Notes: generated by a model not told the origin, from the letters alone. DNA of 23,352 nucleotides from Candidatus Thorarchaeota archaeon (GCA_004524595.1 SDOA01000059.1:1-23352); one strand, 5' to 3'. Shown: positions 7,294 through 16,675, counted from the first letter of the stretch. A program made the numbers and translations.

Positions 7294-8580
7294 TTGGAAG
7301 TAGCAGTAACATTTGGTAGTGGAAAAATCAAGCTGAATATCCCTGACAAGAATCTCTCAGGAATAATCGTACCAAAACAGCTAGAGGCTAAATCAGATGT
7401 ATCAGAAGAACTTCAACGAGTGATGAACAATCCACATGGACCCCTGCTTTCTGACCTTTCAAAGAGCAAGAGTGTATGTGTATTTGTAGAAGACCATACT
7501 CGAGATGAACCACATTGGGAGCTATTGAATGCTGTTATTCCACATCTAATCCATGCAAATAGGGTTCAGTTCATCATTACTACTGGTTCTCATGAAGTGA
7601 ATCATCCAGGGAATCTGGAAATTGTAAAGATGATTCGCCAGGTTTCTGAAGATGTCAAGTTATCCAACTACGACACTATGATCCATGATTGTTTTGCAGA
7701 GGATCTTGTTGAATTGGAAAAAACAAGCAGGGGGACTCCAGTCATTGTAAATCAGGCTGCCGTAGAACATGACGTGTATGTCAGTCTTTCAGATATGAAG
7801 GCGCACTACTTTGCAGGCTATTCTAATGTTGTAAAGAATTTCCTCCCTGGGGTTTGCGGATTTGATTCCGTTGAGGCGAATCATGCCATGGCTCTTGATC
7901 CACGCTCTACTTTCGGAGTACATCCATTTCATCCTGATGAGAATAGAAGAGATAATCCATTAGCTGATGATATGAGAGAGGCAATGGAAATCATTGCCAG
8001 AAATGCAAAGATCTTCTTATTAGCAATCATCTCTGATGGAAAGAAACTAGTCTGGGCTGATGCCGGACAGATTAGACCCGTGACCATAGGTGGTATAGAA
8101 GTACTCGATAATATAGCAAGCTTCACAGTTACACCACACACCAGGATCATAGTATCACCAGGCGGATATCCGCAGGACAAGAGCCTTTACCATGCACAAC
8201 GAGCTATTGAATTGACTAAGAATGCAGTCGTTGATGGAGGACAGATACTATTCCTGGCAGAGTGTAAAGATGGAGTAGCTCCTGAATCGGCAATAGAGAA
8301 TTTCTATAACAAACTGACACTGCCACTAGATGAAGTAATAGCATCAATCAGTGGTACATACCATCTCTACGAGCATAAGGCATTCAAGTTCGCTGAACTT
8401 CTCAAGAGAGTATCAAGAATCCGCATGTATACAGAGCTAGACAAGCAGACTGTTGAATCGGTTCATCTTGAGAAGGTTAGCAGCCCTCAGTCAGTTGTTG
8501 ATGAGTGGATTGCGGAAGATCCTGATGTCAAGATATTGGTGCTTGATAAAGGTAACAAGATTGCAGTATATGCGAACTAG
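7294..8580 (+). CDS. larA: LarA-family nickel-dependent racemase/epimerase
   Basis: The LarA family racemises or epimerises 2-hydroxyacids with a nickel-pincer nucleotide cofactor; lactate is the best-known substrate. The start is TTG 7294, with GTGAGGA at 7281-7287 six bases upstream. The 428-residue length is normal. Visible residues are DHTR at 67-70, His100 (TGSH), His171, Lys181 and His197. These match the catalytic histidines, the cofactor-binding lysine and the nickel-binding histidine of Lactiplantibacillus LarA (His108, His174, Lys184, His200), with a constant offset of three for the last three. The GYSGGRK loop is replaced by GYSNVVK, so the substrate may differ from lactate. The cofactor genes larB, larC and larE are not here. 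The gene shares its stop-codon palindrome with the convergent kinase. Confidence 0.87.
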   Translation: MEVAVTFGSGKIKLNIPDKNLSGIIVPKQLEAKSDVSEELQRVMNNPHGPLLSDLSKSKSVCVFVEDHTRDEPHWELLNAVIPHLIHANRVQFIITTGSHEVNHPGNLEIVKMIRQVSEDVKLSNYDTMIHDCFAEDLVELEKTSRGTPVIVNQAAVEHDVYVSLSDMKAHYFAGYSNVVKNFLPGVCGFDSVEANHAMALDPRSTFGVHPFHPDENRRDNPLADDMREAMEIIARNAKIFLLAIISDGKKLVWADAGQIRPVTIGGIEVLDNIASFTVTPHTRIIVSPGGYPQDKSLYHAQRAIELTKNAVVDGGQILFLAECKDGVAPESAIENFYNKLTLPLDEVIASISGTYHLYEHKAFKFAELLKRVSRIRMYTELDKQTVESVHLEKVSSPQSVVDEWIAEDPDVKILVLDKGNKIAVYAN

Positions 8581-10097
8581 TCAACATCCCAACGAATCTT
8601 TGAAATGCCATTGTATAATGCCTTAAAGTTCTCATAACCCTTGGAATAGACCTCAAGAGTGTTTTTTTGTGGTTGAAGAGGAGGTAATGTCTTCACCATC
8701 TCTTCAGCTGCTTCTGTCACGGATTTGAAGATGTTGACACCCTTGAAGGCTAGAATAGCAGCGCCAACAGCAGTAGCCTCCTCCATCTGTGTTCGAATAA
8801 CAGGAGTACGCAACACATCAGCCTGAATCTGCATCCATGTCTCACTCTTGGCTGCACCTCCAGTCACACGTATCTGCTGAGAAGGAAGACCCAGTTCACG
8901 CATTACCTCTATGTTTGAACGTATCTCATAGGAGACCCCCTCTAGAATTGCTCTAATGAGATGATGACGTGTATGACCAAGAGCAAGACCAGCAAAGACA
9001 CCACGAGCATGAGGATTCCAATTAGGAGCTCCTGCACCGACGAAGTGAGGGATGTGGATTATTCCCCCAGAACCAGGAGGGCTCTTCTGAGCAGCCTCAG
9101 TCAAGATATCGTAAGCGTCACAACCTATCTCTTCAGCAATACTTACTTCTTCACTGCCCAGATTATCGCGATACCATTTTAGAGCAGATCCAGTCGTGAA
9201 CATACTTGCCTCGACGACAAACGCGTTGGGTACAACATGTCTGCTACAAAGCAATCGCATGGAGGGGTCCAGTCTGACAGTCTTCGAGTGGGCCAGCATG
9301 AATGTGCCCGTTCCTGTTGTTGATTTTATCATCCCCTCCTTGACAACACCTACACCAAGTGCTGCACACTGTTGGTCCCCACCACCAGCGATAATGGGAG
9401 TGCCTTTCTTGAGACCAGAGTCTTGTGCTGCACTCTCTGTAAGTTCACCGATTCTCATACCAGATGGAACAGCTCTTGGCAATTTCTCATAGGATATTTC
9501 AAGTAGCTCTAACATCTTTGTTGACCAATCCCCTTCGCGGATATCAAAGAGGAGAGTCCTACTAGCGTTTGAATAGTCAGTAATGATTTCTCCAGACAGT
9601 TTGTAAATCAGATAGTCGTGAACCAAGAGAAACTTGTCAGTTGCATTATAGAGTGACTTCTCTTTCTCATGAATCCAGAGTATCTTTGGTGCAGTGAAGT
9701 AGGGGTCTACTGTAAGGCCTGTAATCGAATATACTTGCACTGGTGAAATCTTACTTCTAATCCAATCACACTGTGGAGCAGTACGACGGTCTTGCCAAAC
9801 TATAGCATTTCTCAGAGAGTTTCCATCTTCATCAATAGGAACAACGGTCTCACGTTGATTTGTGACACTAATTCCAATAACGTGCTCAGGGCTGATAGTC
9901 CCCTCTCTCAGGCACTTTTGAATGGTCACACACGTCTTTTCCCACCAGCTCTCAGACCTCTGTTCAACCCATGATGATTTTGGAAATAGAGATTCAAACT
10001 CTGAGTATGCTCGCGCAACTACATTTCCAGATTGATCAAAGAACATAGAACGTACGCCGGTAGTACCAGCATCAATTGCCAAGACAACTTCAGTCAT
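8577..10097 (-). CDS. glpK: FGGY-family sugar/polyol kinase, glycerol kinase-like
   Basis: This ATP-dependent kinase most likely phosphorylates glycerol to sn-glycerol 3-phosphate in the cytoplasm. From ATG 10097 it has 506 residues, the usual size; an in-frame GTG at 10106 would add three. The N-terminal phosphate-binding signature AIDAGTTGVR lies at ~7-16. Substrate-site residues of glycerol kinase are present: Arg82-Glu83 in NQRET, Tyr133 in DPYF and Asp241 in GGGDQQ. NAIVWQDRR is also as in GlpK. The C-terminal half (GAGAPNWNPHARGVFAGL) looks closer to other FGGY kinases, so a different polyol or sugar such as xylulose remains possible. The GIY-YIG gene lies 54 bases upstream on the same strand. 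Its TAG stop and the TAG of larA lie in one CTAG. Confidence 0.83.
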   Translation of the reverse strand: MTEVVLAIDAGTTGVRSMFFDQSGNVVARAYSEFESLFPKSSWVEQRSESWWEKTCVTIQKCLREGTISPEHVIGISVTNQRETVVPIDEDGNSLRNAIVWQDRRTAPQCDWIRSKISPVQVYSITGLTVDPYFTAPKILWIHEKEKSLYNATDKFLLVHDYLIYKLSGEIITDYSNASRTLLFDIREGDWSTKMLELLEISYEKLPRAVPSGMRIGELTESAAQDSGLKKGTPIIAGGGDQQCAALGVGVVKEGMIKSTTGTGTFMLAHSKTVRLDPSMRLLCSRHVVPNAFVVEASMFTTGSALKWYRDNLGSEEVSIAEEIGCDAYDILTEAAQKSPPGSGGIIHIPHFVGAGAPNWNPHARGVFAGLALGHTRHHLIRAILEGVSYEIRSNIEVMRELGLPSQQIRVTGGAAKSETWMQIQADVLRTPVIRTQMEEATAVGAAILAFKGVNIFKSVTEAAEEMVKTLPPLQPQKNTLEVYSKGYENFKALYNGISKIRWDVD

Positions 10098-10151
10098 GGA
10101 GGTCACTCATTCTGTATGGAAGATATCCTCGATATGAAAGCTTCGAGAGAA

Positions 10152-10439
10152 TCACTTATAGCTGAGTTCAGTATCAATCACTTCTCTAATGTCCCTCCGT
10201 GGACCAATAGAGGCCATTTTGAAGTGATAATCATTCTTGATCTTGTATTCTAATGTCATGGCCTCACTTCGAGTTTCACACTCACTGATGTGGACAACAT
10301 AGACAGGTTTGTGGGTCTTAAGATATGTCGCAGAACGAGAATTACATGAGATATGTTCATTCAAACGTCGAGCCAGATCATTAGTCATTCCTGTATAATA
10401 TGTTCCATCTGCAGTTTCTATAATGTATACATAGTGCAT
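10152..10439 (-). CDS. GIY-YIG domain protein (UPF0213-like)
   Basis: This is a small single-domain protein of the GIY-YIG nuclease fold. From ATG 10439 it has 95 residues; an in-frame ATG at 10454 would add five. I prefer 10439 because homologues usually begin directly at MHYVYI and a TATA-like element at 10471-10478 predicts transcription start near 10447. Visible features are YVYII at 3-7, YYTGMTNDLARRLNEH at 14-29 with the paired arginines 24-25, and Glu64 in LEYKIKN as the metal-binding acid. Stand-alone proteins of this type are thought to be nucleases of uncertain role. The DNA target and biological function are unknown. Confidence 0.88.
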   Translation of the reverse strand: MHYVYIIETADGTYYTGMTNDLARRLNEHISCNSRSATYLKTHKPVYVVHISECETRSEAMTLEYKIKNDYHFKMASIGPRRDIREVIDTELSYK

Positions 10440-10470
10440 GACAACGCCAATCATATGACATCCATGGATA

Positions 10471-10478
10471 GATAAAGG
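10471..10478 (-). promoter_or_regulatory. TATA-like element for the GIY-YIG gene
   Basis: On the minus strand CCTTTATC lies 32-39 bases before ATG 10439, which is the spacing expected for a transcript with a very short leader. The same bases carry the plus-strand AAAGGAG ribosome binding site (10474-10480), so the two signals overlap on opposite strands. Confidence 0.35.
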
Positions 10479-10486
10479 AGTTTTCT

Positions 10487-10519
10487 ATGAGCACTGAATA
10501 TGTCAGAGGAAGGAACTAA
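10487..10519 (+). other. Ten-codon mini-ORF with a strong ribosome binding site
   Basis: AAAGGAG at 10474-10480 is followed after six bases by ATG 10487, an ideal arrangement. That frame stops after ten codons (TAA at 10517-10519), overlapping the first codons of the membrane protein that begins at 10500 in another frame. This could be a leader peptide for translational coupling, or the sign of a one-base insertion in the true N-terminus of the next gene. Confidence 0.4.
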
Positions 10520-11576
10520 ACAATCGTCTAGCCTACTTGCCATTATTTTCTTTGGATTCTCATCCATGATTTTCGCAGAAGTATTTTCTGGAGCATCCCC
10601 ACTATGGTTCTTGGATTCGTGGGGATGGTTGGTCACTCTTCCTCTTTATTGGACACATGCTTTACTCCTTCTCAACCTAGCTCTTCGCTATGGGAGAGTG
10701 TCATTGACACAACTCTATCTCTGGGGCATTATCTTTGGGCTTTATGAGGGTTGGATCACTAAAGTGATCTGGGCAGGATATATGGGACAGACCCCTCAAA
10801 TGGGCACCTTTCTAGGATTTGCCATAGGAGAATTCCTTGTGATTGGCTTATTCTATCATGCAGTATTCTCATTCATTGTGCCAATTCTTGTATTTCAGGT
10901 CGTAGCATTCTCTACGCATAAGGAAGAGACCCCAGTTGTATACACGTCTCATCTTTCGGTACTATCAAGAACAAGACGTAACTTCACGTTGTTTGGCTTA
11001 ATCATTCTGAGTGGTTCAGTGTTTCTCTCATCAGCACTCTACTATGATATGTTGGTCACACTAATTGCATCTTTTATGAATTTTGCATATCTGGTTCTTT
11101 TGATTTGGTTCGTTACTTCGTGGAAACAGAAACGGTTGAGTCTGCAGGCCTTACGTCTGGGTAAAACAGGACTGTCAATTGTCATCATCTATCTGATTGC
11201 ACTTTATGCGATCATGTTCATAGCGCTGCTACCGGATAGAATTCCCTCTATTGGAACGATCCTTCTCACCATTGACTTCTATATCATCATATTTGCACTA
11301 ATATTCCTCAGTCCCAAGGATACACGCCAGACCTATGAGCTTGCAGAGGGATTAATGAAGTTGAAGGATATCATCCTTGGATTGGCATTATTTGTCATAC
11401 TTTCCATTGCATGGTGTATCTTAGCAGGTCTAAGTCAAATCTTGAGCGTCGTGTTTTATCTCTGGATGATAATACTTGCACCAATCCTCTTTATTGCTGC
11501 AGTGGGAAATGTCTTTGTCAAGATCTGGAGTGCTAGGTCGCAGTCTAAGGAGCAAGAGCATTCAGAATCGCTGTGA
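10500..11576 (+). CDS. Polytopic membrane protein of unknown function
   Basis: I do not recognise a named family. The product from ATG 10500 is 358 residues with about ten hydrophobic segments, roughly at 11-30, 37-60, 70-90, 105-138, 160-180, 182-203, 220-243, 248-268, 288-312 and 315-342. Polar linkers lie at ~140-158 and ~268-287. Trp, Tyr and Phe are frequent near the membrane ends (for example SPLWFLDSWGWLV). No transporter signature, catalytic motif or nucleotide-binding site is visible. The ribosome binding site is placed for an ATG 13 bases earlier in a different frame, so the N-terminus is uncertain. The last 32 bases overlap the 3' end of the convergent nuoN-like gene. Confidence 0.8.
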   Translation: MSEEGTKQSSSLLAIIFFGFSSMIFAEVFSGASPLWFLDSWGWLVTLPLYWTHALLLLNLALRYGRVSLTQLYLWGIIFGLYEGWITKVIWAGYMGQTPQMGTFLGFAIGEFLVIGLFYHAVFSFIVPILVFQVVAFSTHKEETPVVYTSHLSVLSRTRRNFTLFGLIILSGSVFLSSALYYDMLVTLIASFMNFAYLVLLIWFVTSWKQKRLSLQALRLGKTGLSIVIIYLIALYAIMFIALLPDRIPSIGTILLTIDFYIIIFALIFLSPKDTRQTYELAEGLMKLKDIILGLALFVILSIAWCILAGLSQILSVVFYLWMIILAPILFIAAVGNVFVKIWSARSQSKEQEHSESL

Positions 11577-13101
11577 CAAAATCGCCATTTACGAGAGCGT
11601 TTCCAGCAGCAACTGCAAGATCAAAGATCGGGGTAGGATAGATACCAATGACTAACAGTGCAAGAGCAAGAAAACCCATTCCAAAGAGCATACTCAGACC
11701 AGGTCTGTGAGCTTTAGCAGCTGCTTCTGAAACAGGACTGAACCACACAACAGAGAGCATCCGCAAATAATAGCCGAGAGCCAAGAGAGCATTGAATACT
11801 GCAAGAACAGTAAATACTAGATAGTAGCCACCAACTTGAACACCAGCAATTAGAATCAAGAGTTTTGCATAGAATCCAGCGAATGGTGGCATTCCCATAA
11901 GAGAGAGAACGCCTATAGCGAAGAATGCACCCACAATTGGCATCTTTTTACCAATACCACGCAGGTCCTCCAAGTTACGAGACCCAACAACATGCAAAAA
12001 GGCTCCAGCACAGAGGAATAAGAGACCCTTCGTGAAGGCATGGATCATGATATAGAAGATACCACTCTGATATCCAAGTGGTGAAGCAGCACCAAATGCA
12101 AAGAGTATGAAACCAATCTGCGTAATAGAGCTATAAGCTAACATTCTCTTGAGATCAGACTGCGTGAGAGCATAGAAGTTACCAGCAGTCATAGTGATAA
12201 CAGCAAAGATACCCAGCAGGAGCGGCCAATTGACAACGACAGGAGAGAAGAGGGCAACATTCATTCGTACAATACCATAGATTCCAACCTTGATCACGAC
12301 ACCAGATAGCATTGCGCTGATACCACTAGGAGCGGCTGGATGTGCATCAGCAAGCCAAGCAGCGAATGGTACGACTGCTCCTTTGACTCCAAACCCTGCA
12401 GTCATCAGAGCAACAAGAATGGGAAGCAAGGGATTGTTTGATGAGCCAATCGCTGAAGCCATGGCACCCAAGTTCAGGGTTCCAGTGAGTCCGTATAGAT
12501 AACTTGCGGAGAGTAGAATCAATGTGGACCCGATAGCTGACATCATGAGGTATTTGATGGCAGCCTCAATTCCCTCCCAAGTTCTTCTGAAAGCAACAAG
12601 TACAAAGCTACAGAGACCCATGGTCTCATAGAATACAAAGAGGGTGAAGAGGTCTCCAGAAACTACAACACCATTCATCGCTCCAACCATGATAAGAAGT
12701 AGGACATAGTATTGCGTTAGACCGTTGTCTTCTCTCATGTATCCAATTGAATAGATACTCACTACAAATCCCAAGAAGGTGAAGAGACCCATCAATACAA
12801 CTGAAAAAGCGTCAGCCGAGAGAACTACACCAATGGGACCCGTGTAATCAACACCACCCCACGACCAGAAGAAAGTGGTTGCGCCACTACTCCATACCTC
12901 TTGCCCCAGGAATATGACATATAGAAAAGTCACACCAAAACCAATTGTAGAGATTATTGCAGGAAGGTTATGACTCTCTTTCTTCGTAAGAAGGAGACCA
13001 AGTGATGCAAGAACGGCTGAAAGGACTGCAAAGGCAATTGGAAGTAGTACAGGCATTACCGTACTGAGTTCAGGGATGATCAAGAAATCAAGTTGCATCA
13101 T
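11545..13101 (-). CDS. nuoN: Complex-I/Mbh antiporter-like subunit (N position)
   Basis: This is one of three antiporter-like subunits of the membrane arm and is thought to move protons or sodium ions. It has 518 residues and about 14 membrane segments. The key charges are Glu159 in FVFYETMG, Lys240 in FGVKGAVVPF and Lys271 in VVIKVGIYG. It occupies the NuoN position, but its central motif WLADAHPAAPSGISAMLSG (249-267) resembles HycC/HyfB and MbhH/MrpD subunits rather than NuoN, where VYEGAP is usual. The start is ATG 13101 or 13098, both served by GGAGG. It begins one base after the nuoM stop and is the last gene of the operon. The membership call is firm; the exact subunit name is not. Confidence 0.88.
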   Translation of the reverse strand: MMQLDFLIIPELSTVMPVLLPIAFAVLSAVLASLGLLLTKKESHNLPAIISTIGFGVTFLYVIFLGQEVWSSGATTFFWSWGGVDYTGPIGVVLSADAFSVVLMGLFTFLGFVVSIYSIGYMREDNGLTQYYVLLLIMVGAMNGVVVSGDLFTLFVFYETMGLCSFVLVAFRRTWEGIEAAIKYLMMSAIGSTLILLSASYLYGLTGTLNLGAMASAIGSSNNPLLPILVALMTAGFGVKGAVVPFAAWLADAHPAAPSGISAMLSGVVIKVGIYGIVRMNVALFSPVVVNWPLLLGIFAVITMTAGNFYALTQSDLKRMLAYSSITQIGFILFAFGAASPLGYQSGIFYIMIHAFTKGLLFLCAGAFLHVVGSRNLEDLRGIGKKMPIVGAFFAIGVLSLMGMPPFAGFYAKLLILIAGVQVGGYYLVFTVLAVFNALLALGYYLRMLSVVWFSPVSEAAAKAHRPGLSMLFGMGFLALALLVIGIYPTPIFDLAVAAGNALVNGDFVTAILNALAP

Positions 13102-13102
13102 T

Positions 13103-14656
13103 TTAGCCTCCTAGAAATCCAGTGATCAGGTCTAAAGCAGGACTAACCCATCTCCAGAGTAACCAAGGATATACGCCCACGATTACAACAAAGATGGTCA
13201 TAACAATTCCAATAACCAAGATTGTTTTTGGAGGATCATTCACAGTTTCTAGAGCTGCAGGTACTTGGCCATAGAAAACACGACGTACAGCCCAGAGATA
13301 ATATGCAGCGGTCAGACCAGTTGCAGCAACTGCAATAACAGTAAGGAACACTAGAGCAATCGTCCCATTAGCAATAGCAAATTCAGCAACACCGCCAAAA
13401 ATCATCCATTCACCAGCAAAGGCAGATAACGGAGGAGTTCCAGCTAATGCAAGGGACCCGATTATGAAGATAGTGGCTAAATAGGGCATTTTAGGAGCTA
13501 GCCCACCCAACTTATCAAAGTCCATGGTACCAGTCTTTAACTTAATAGCGCCAGCACAGAAGAACATTAGACTGGCTAAGACACCATGGTTGATGAGTTG
13601 GAAGGCGGCACCATTCACACCAAGAACTGTCATTGATGAATATCCAAGCATCAGATATCCAAGCTGACTGATACTCGAATAGGCCAACATCATCTTGAGG
13701 TCTTTCTGAGAGATTGCTAACATTGCACCATAGAATATTGTGATTATAGAGACGATCATCAGTCCAGTAGAGTAGGAGCTTAGTACACTGCCAAAGAGAG
13801 GAATGACGATACGGATAACACCATACGCTGCAGTCTTTGTCATTGCTCCACTGAGAAGGACCAAGATCGGCATAGGAGCCTCACCATAGACTGGAGGAGC
13901 CCAGATATGAAGCGGAACTAGGCCAAGTTTGATTCCAAAACCAAGCAAGAAGATTAGACCAATGAGTTTGGCAACTTCTGTGGCAATGCTTGATGTGTCA
14001 AGATACGTCAGCTGACTCATAGCATCAAGTGAAACAAATTCTAGTGACCCAAGTTGACCAAAGATCATAAAGACAGCCACCAGAGATACAAGCCCTCCAG
14101 CTGCAGTCCACACCCAGAACTGAAGTGCATTTCTCGCTCTCTTCTCCGAGTCTTCAGACACACCATAGAGATAGACCAAGATGAATGCGGGAATGAGCAT
14201 CAATTCATAGAACAGGAAGAACTGCATCAGGTTGGTTGCATAGATGACACCCACCATAGCTGCAATGAACCAGACCACTAATGAATAGTAAAGTCCTGGA
14301 TTATTCAGTTCCTTCATGTAGACGAAGGAGAAGAGTACAGAGAAGAAACCAAGTCCTGTAATCAAGAGGACAATAGGAATGCTCAATCCATCAGCGAGAA
14401 AACCAAGAGTCATTATTGGGGAGTCCTCAATACTCAGCCAGATGTAGCTCTGGAATATGTACAGGCCATTCTGGACATGAAGGAGTAGAAGGACGTTGAG
14501 TCCAATGGCACCAAGAAGGGAGAGAGCTGCTAGTAACTGTCCTGCACGTTCAGAACGCTGGCCTACTAGAAGAGTAAGAAACCCTCCAATGATAAGGATA
14601 AGTAAGGTGAGAACCATTGACGAGTTGACAACCATTGTAAGATCAAGTCCTTGCAT
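13103..14656 (-). CDS. nuoM: Complex-I-like antiporter subunit M
   Basis: This is an ion-translocating membrane-arm subunit homologous to NuoM/FpoM. It has 517 residues and about 14 membrane segments. Conserved charges are Glu151 in FFLFYELMLIP, Lys243 in GFGIKLGLVPLHIW, His250 and Lys274 in GAMTKTAAYG. The PPVYGEAPMPI segment is of the NuoM kind. The start is ATG 14656, with AGGAGG upstream. It follows nuoL by 12 bases and precedes the N-type gene by one. No missing key residue was seen. Confidence 0.95.
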   Translation of the reverse strand: MQGLDLTMVVNSSMVLTLLILIIGGFLTLLVGQRSERAGQLLAALSLLGAIGLNVLLLLHVQNGLYIFQSYIWLSIEDSPIMTLGFLADGLSIPIVLLITGLGFFSVLFSFVYMKELNNPGLYYSLVVWFIAAMVGVIYATNLMQFFLFYELMLIPAFILVYLYGVSEDSEKRARNALQFWVWTAAGGLVSLVAVFMIFGQLGSLEFVSLDAMSQLTYLDTSSIATEVAKLIGLIFLLGFGIKLGLVPLHIWAPPVYGEAPMPILVLLSGAMTKTAAYGVIRIVIPLFGSVLSSYSTGLMIVSIITIFYGAMLAISQKDLKMMLAYSSISQLGYLMLGYSSMTVLGVNGAAFQLINHGVLASLMFFCAGAIKLKTGTMDFDKLGGLAPKMPYLATIFIIGSLALAGTPPLSAFAGEWMIFGGVAEFAIANGTIALVFLTVIAVAATGLTAAYYLWAVRRVFYGQVPAALETVNDPPKTILVIGIVMTIFVVIVGVYPWLLWRWVSPALDLITGFLGG

Positions 14657-14668
14657 CTCATGAACCTC

Positions 14669-16675
14669 CTAGAAATAGATCAATATCAAGAGAAACGCGA
14701 TGATGCCAATCATCATACCCAATACATTGGTATTGAGGACACCAGTCATAGTACGTCTCCAACCTTTTGACAAGGATTCCATGCCACCACTCAGAGCTCC
14801 ACTAAAGGAAATGAGGGTAGACTCAACACGATTCTTCAGACCATTACTTACCCAGAGATAGCCATCTACAAAGATCCTGGTCCATAGAGCATTAATGTAC
14901 CACCTGTTAATGAGAAACTTGTAGACAGGATTCTGCTTCAAACCACTAAAGTCTCTACCCTGCCGCCAATAGATCCAGTAGGCAGGGCCAATCCCTGCAC
15001 CCCACACAATTATTGTAAGGAGCGTTGTGAGACCAATCCCCCAAGGAACAAGATGCCCGAACTCAAGGAGATGCCCACCGACAGCTGCAAAGGTCTGGAA
15101 GAACCCGAGTTCAAAGAAACCTCCAATCAAAGCAAAGCCTGCAAGGATGATGAGAGGAATTGTCATTGTTGTAGGAGCCTCGTGGATGTGGTGTCCGTGA
15201 GCCTCTAGCCGTTTAATATGTTCGGACTTCTCACCATGGAATGTCTGGTAGACCATCCTAAAGGTGTAGAATGCCGTGAGAATTGCAGTGATAAAAGCCA
15301 TGCTAAAGAGGAGGTATTGCTGACCATGCCAGAGAGCCTCGAATATCAGTTCTTTTGACCAGAAACCAACAAAGGGGAAGACTCCGGCAAGGGATAATGC
15401 ACCAATTGTAAATGCCCAGCGGGTGATTCTCATATCATCTTTGAGCCCACCCATTTCACTCATCTTCTTGGTCTGCGCAGCGTGGAGCACAGCACCAGCA
15501 GAGAGAAACAGAAGCGCTTTGAAGATAGCATGGGCCATGAGATGGAAAGTACCTGCGGCGTAGGCTGCAGCGCTCTCTGCAATAAGCCCAGACGCACCAA
15601 GCGCAGTAAACATGTAACCAAGCTGTGAGACCGTAGAGTATGCCAAGACCTTCTTGATCTCATCTTGGACCAAAGCCATGGTCGCAGCCATGAATGCAGT
15701 GAATGCTCCGATCCAGGCAACTGTCTGGAAAAAGATGATCATTCCACCGATATGCTCCATCACAGCAAGGAAGATTGGGACAAGTCTAGCAACAAAATAT
15801 ACGCCAGCTTTGACCATTGCGGCAGCATGGATCAGAGCAGAAACAGTCGTGGGACCCGCCATAGCCTCTGGAAGCCAGATATGCAACGGAAACTGAGCGC
15901 TCTTACCTATCGGTCCGGCAAAGAGAAGAATAGCAACAAGAGGAAGCAAGCCTGCAACCAGACCAACATCAATTGGCCAACCATTTGTCTCAGCGATGTG
16001 AGTGAGTTCTTGATAATTGAAAGTCCCGGCAATGAAGAAAGTAAGAAGCACTCCTGCCAGAAGACCGATATCACCGACTCTGGTCACCATGAATGCTTTC
16101 ATTCCACACATGGCATTGTAATCGCCCTCAGTCTTATATTCAGGAACTGGACTGGGAGTCTTCACATTATGCCAAAAGCCAATGAGAGCATAGCTACACA
16201 TTCCTACAATCTCCCAACCAATGAAGGTCATCAGGAGATTATCAGCGACCACAAGGAGGATCATACCAGCCACAAAGAATTGCATGAAGAAGTAGTAACG
16301 AGTCAGGCTTGGGTCTTTGATAACATTCCCAGCCTCGTCGTGGCCCGTCATGTATCCAACACTGAACAGAATGATGAGAGAACCGATACCACCTGCAATC
16401 ATAGCCAGTAGGACACTTAGAGGATCAATAAGGACCCCAAATTCAATGACTCCGCTGACAGCAACCCATCGTATTGGTTCGGAGGCATAGGCACCAGGAG
16501 TCAGCACCATGGTGAGAAGCATATCTACTGCAAGGAAAGCAGTCGTGAAGCCAAAGGCGACAGCCATCAAGTCACGAAGAGTGCTATGAATCTTAGCAAA
16601 TACTGGTGTGAGCAATGCACCTATGACTGGCACAAGGAACACCAGCCATCCAGCAAGCTCAATCGGGAAGATCAC
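14669..16675 (-). CDS. nuoL: Complex-I-like antiporter subunit L
   Basis: This is the distal antiporter subunit of the membrane arm, homologous to NuoL/FpoL. It has 668 residues, with about 14 core membrane segments plus a C-terminal extension (~590-668) containing the amphipathic lateral helix region and a last hydrophobic segment. Conserved charges are Glu155 in FIGWEIVGM, Lys258 in GPIGKSAQFPLHIW, His265 and Lys289 in AAAMVKAGVYF. A His-rich loop (EAHGHHIHEAP) lies near 490. The start is GTG 16675, overlapping the nuoK stop as GTGA, with GGAGG 8 bases upstream. The presence of the lateral helix suggests a real complex-I-like arm. Confidence 0.95.
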   Translation of the reverse strand: MIFPIELAGWLVFLVPVIGALLTPVFAKIHSTLRDLMAVAFGFTTAFLAVDMLLTMVLTPGAYASEPIRWVAVSGVIEFGVLIDPLSVLLAMIAGGIGSLIILFSVGYMTGHDEAGNVIKDPSLTRYYFFMQFFVAGMILLVVADNLLMTFIGWEIVGMCSYALIGFWHNVKTPSPVPEYKTEGDYNAMCGMKAFMVTRVGDIGLLAGVLLTFFIAGTFNYQELTHIAETNGWPIDVGLVAGLLPLVAILLFAGPIGKSAQFPLHIWLPEAMAGPTTVSALIHAAAMVKAGVYFVARLVPIFLAVMEHIGGMIIFFQTVAWIGAFTAFMAATMALVQDEIKKVLAYSTVSQLGYMFTALGASGLIAESAAAYAAGTFHLMAHAIFKALLFLSAGAVLHAAQTKKMSEMGGLKDDMRITRWAFTIGALSLAGVFPFVGFWSKELIFEALWHGQQYLLFSMAFITAILTAFYTFRMVYQTFHGEKSEHIKRLEAHGHHIHEAPTTMTIPLIILAGFALIGGFFELGFFQTFAAVGGHLLEFGHLVPWGIGLTTLLTIIVWGAGIGPAYWIYWRQGRDFSGLKQNPVYKFLINRWYINALWTRIFVDGYLWVSNGLKNRVESTLISFSGALSGGMESLSKGWRRTMTGVLNTNVLGMMIGIIAFLLILIYF

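Noticed and set aside
15665..16411. Long plus-strand open frame of 248 codons inside nuoL
   Set aside because: It is antisense to a well-conserved NuoL. Its product is hydrophilic, rich in His, Ser and Asn, has no recognisable motif and no ribosome binding site, so it is a shadow frame.
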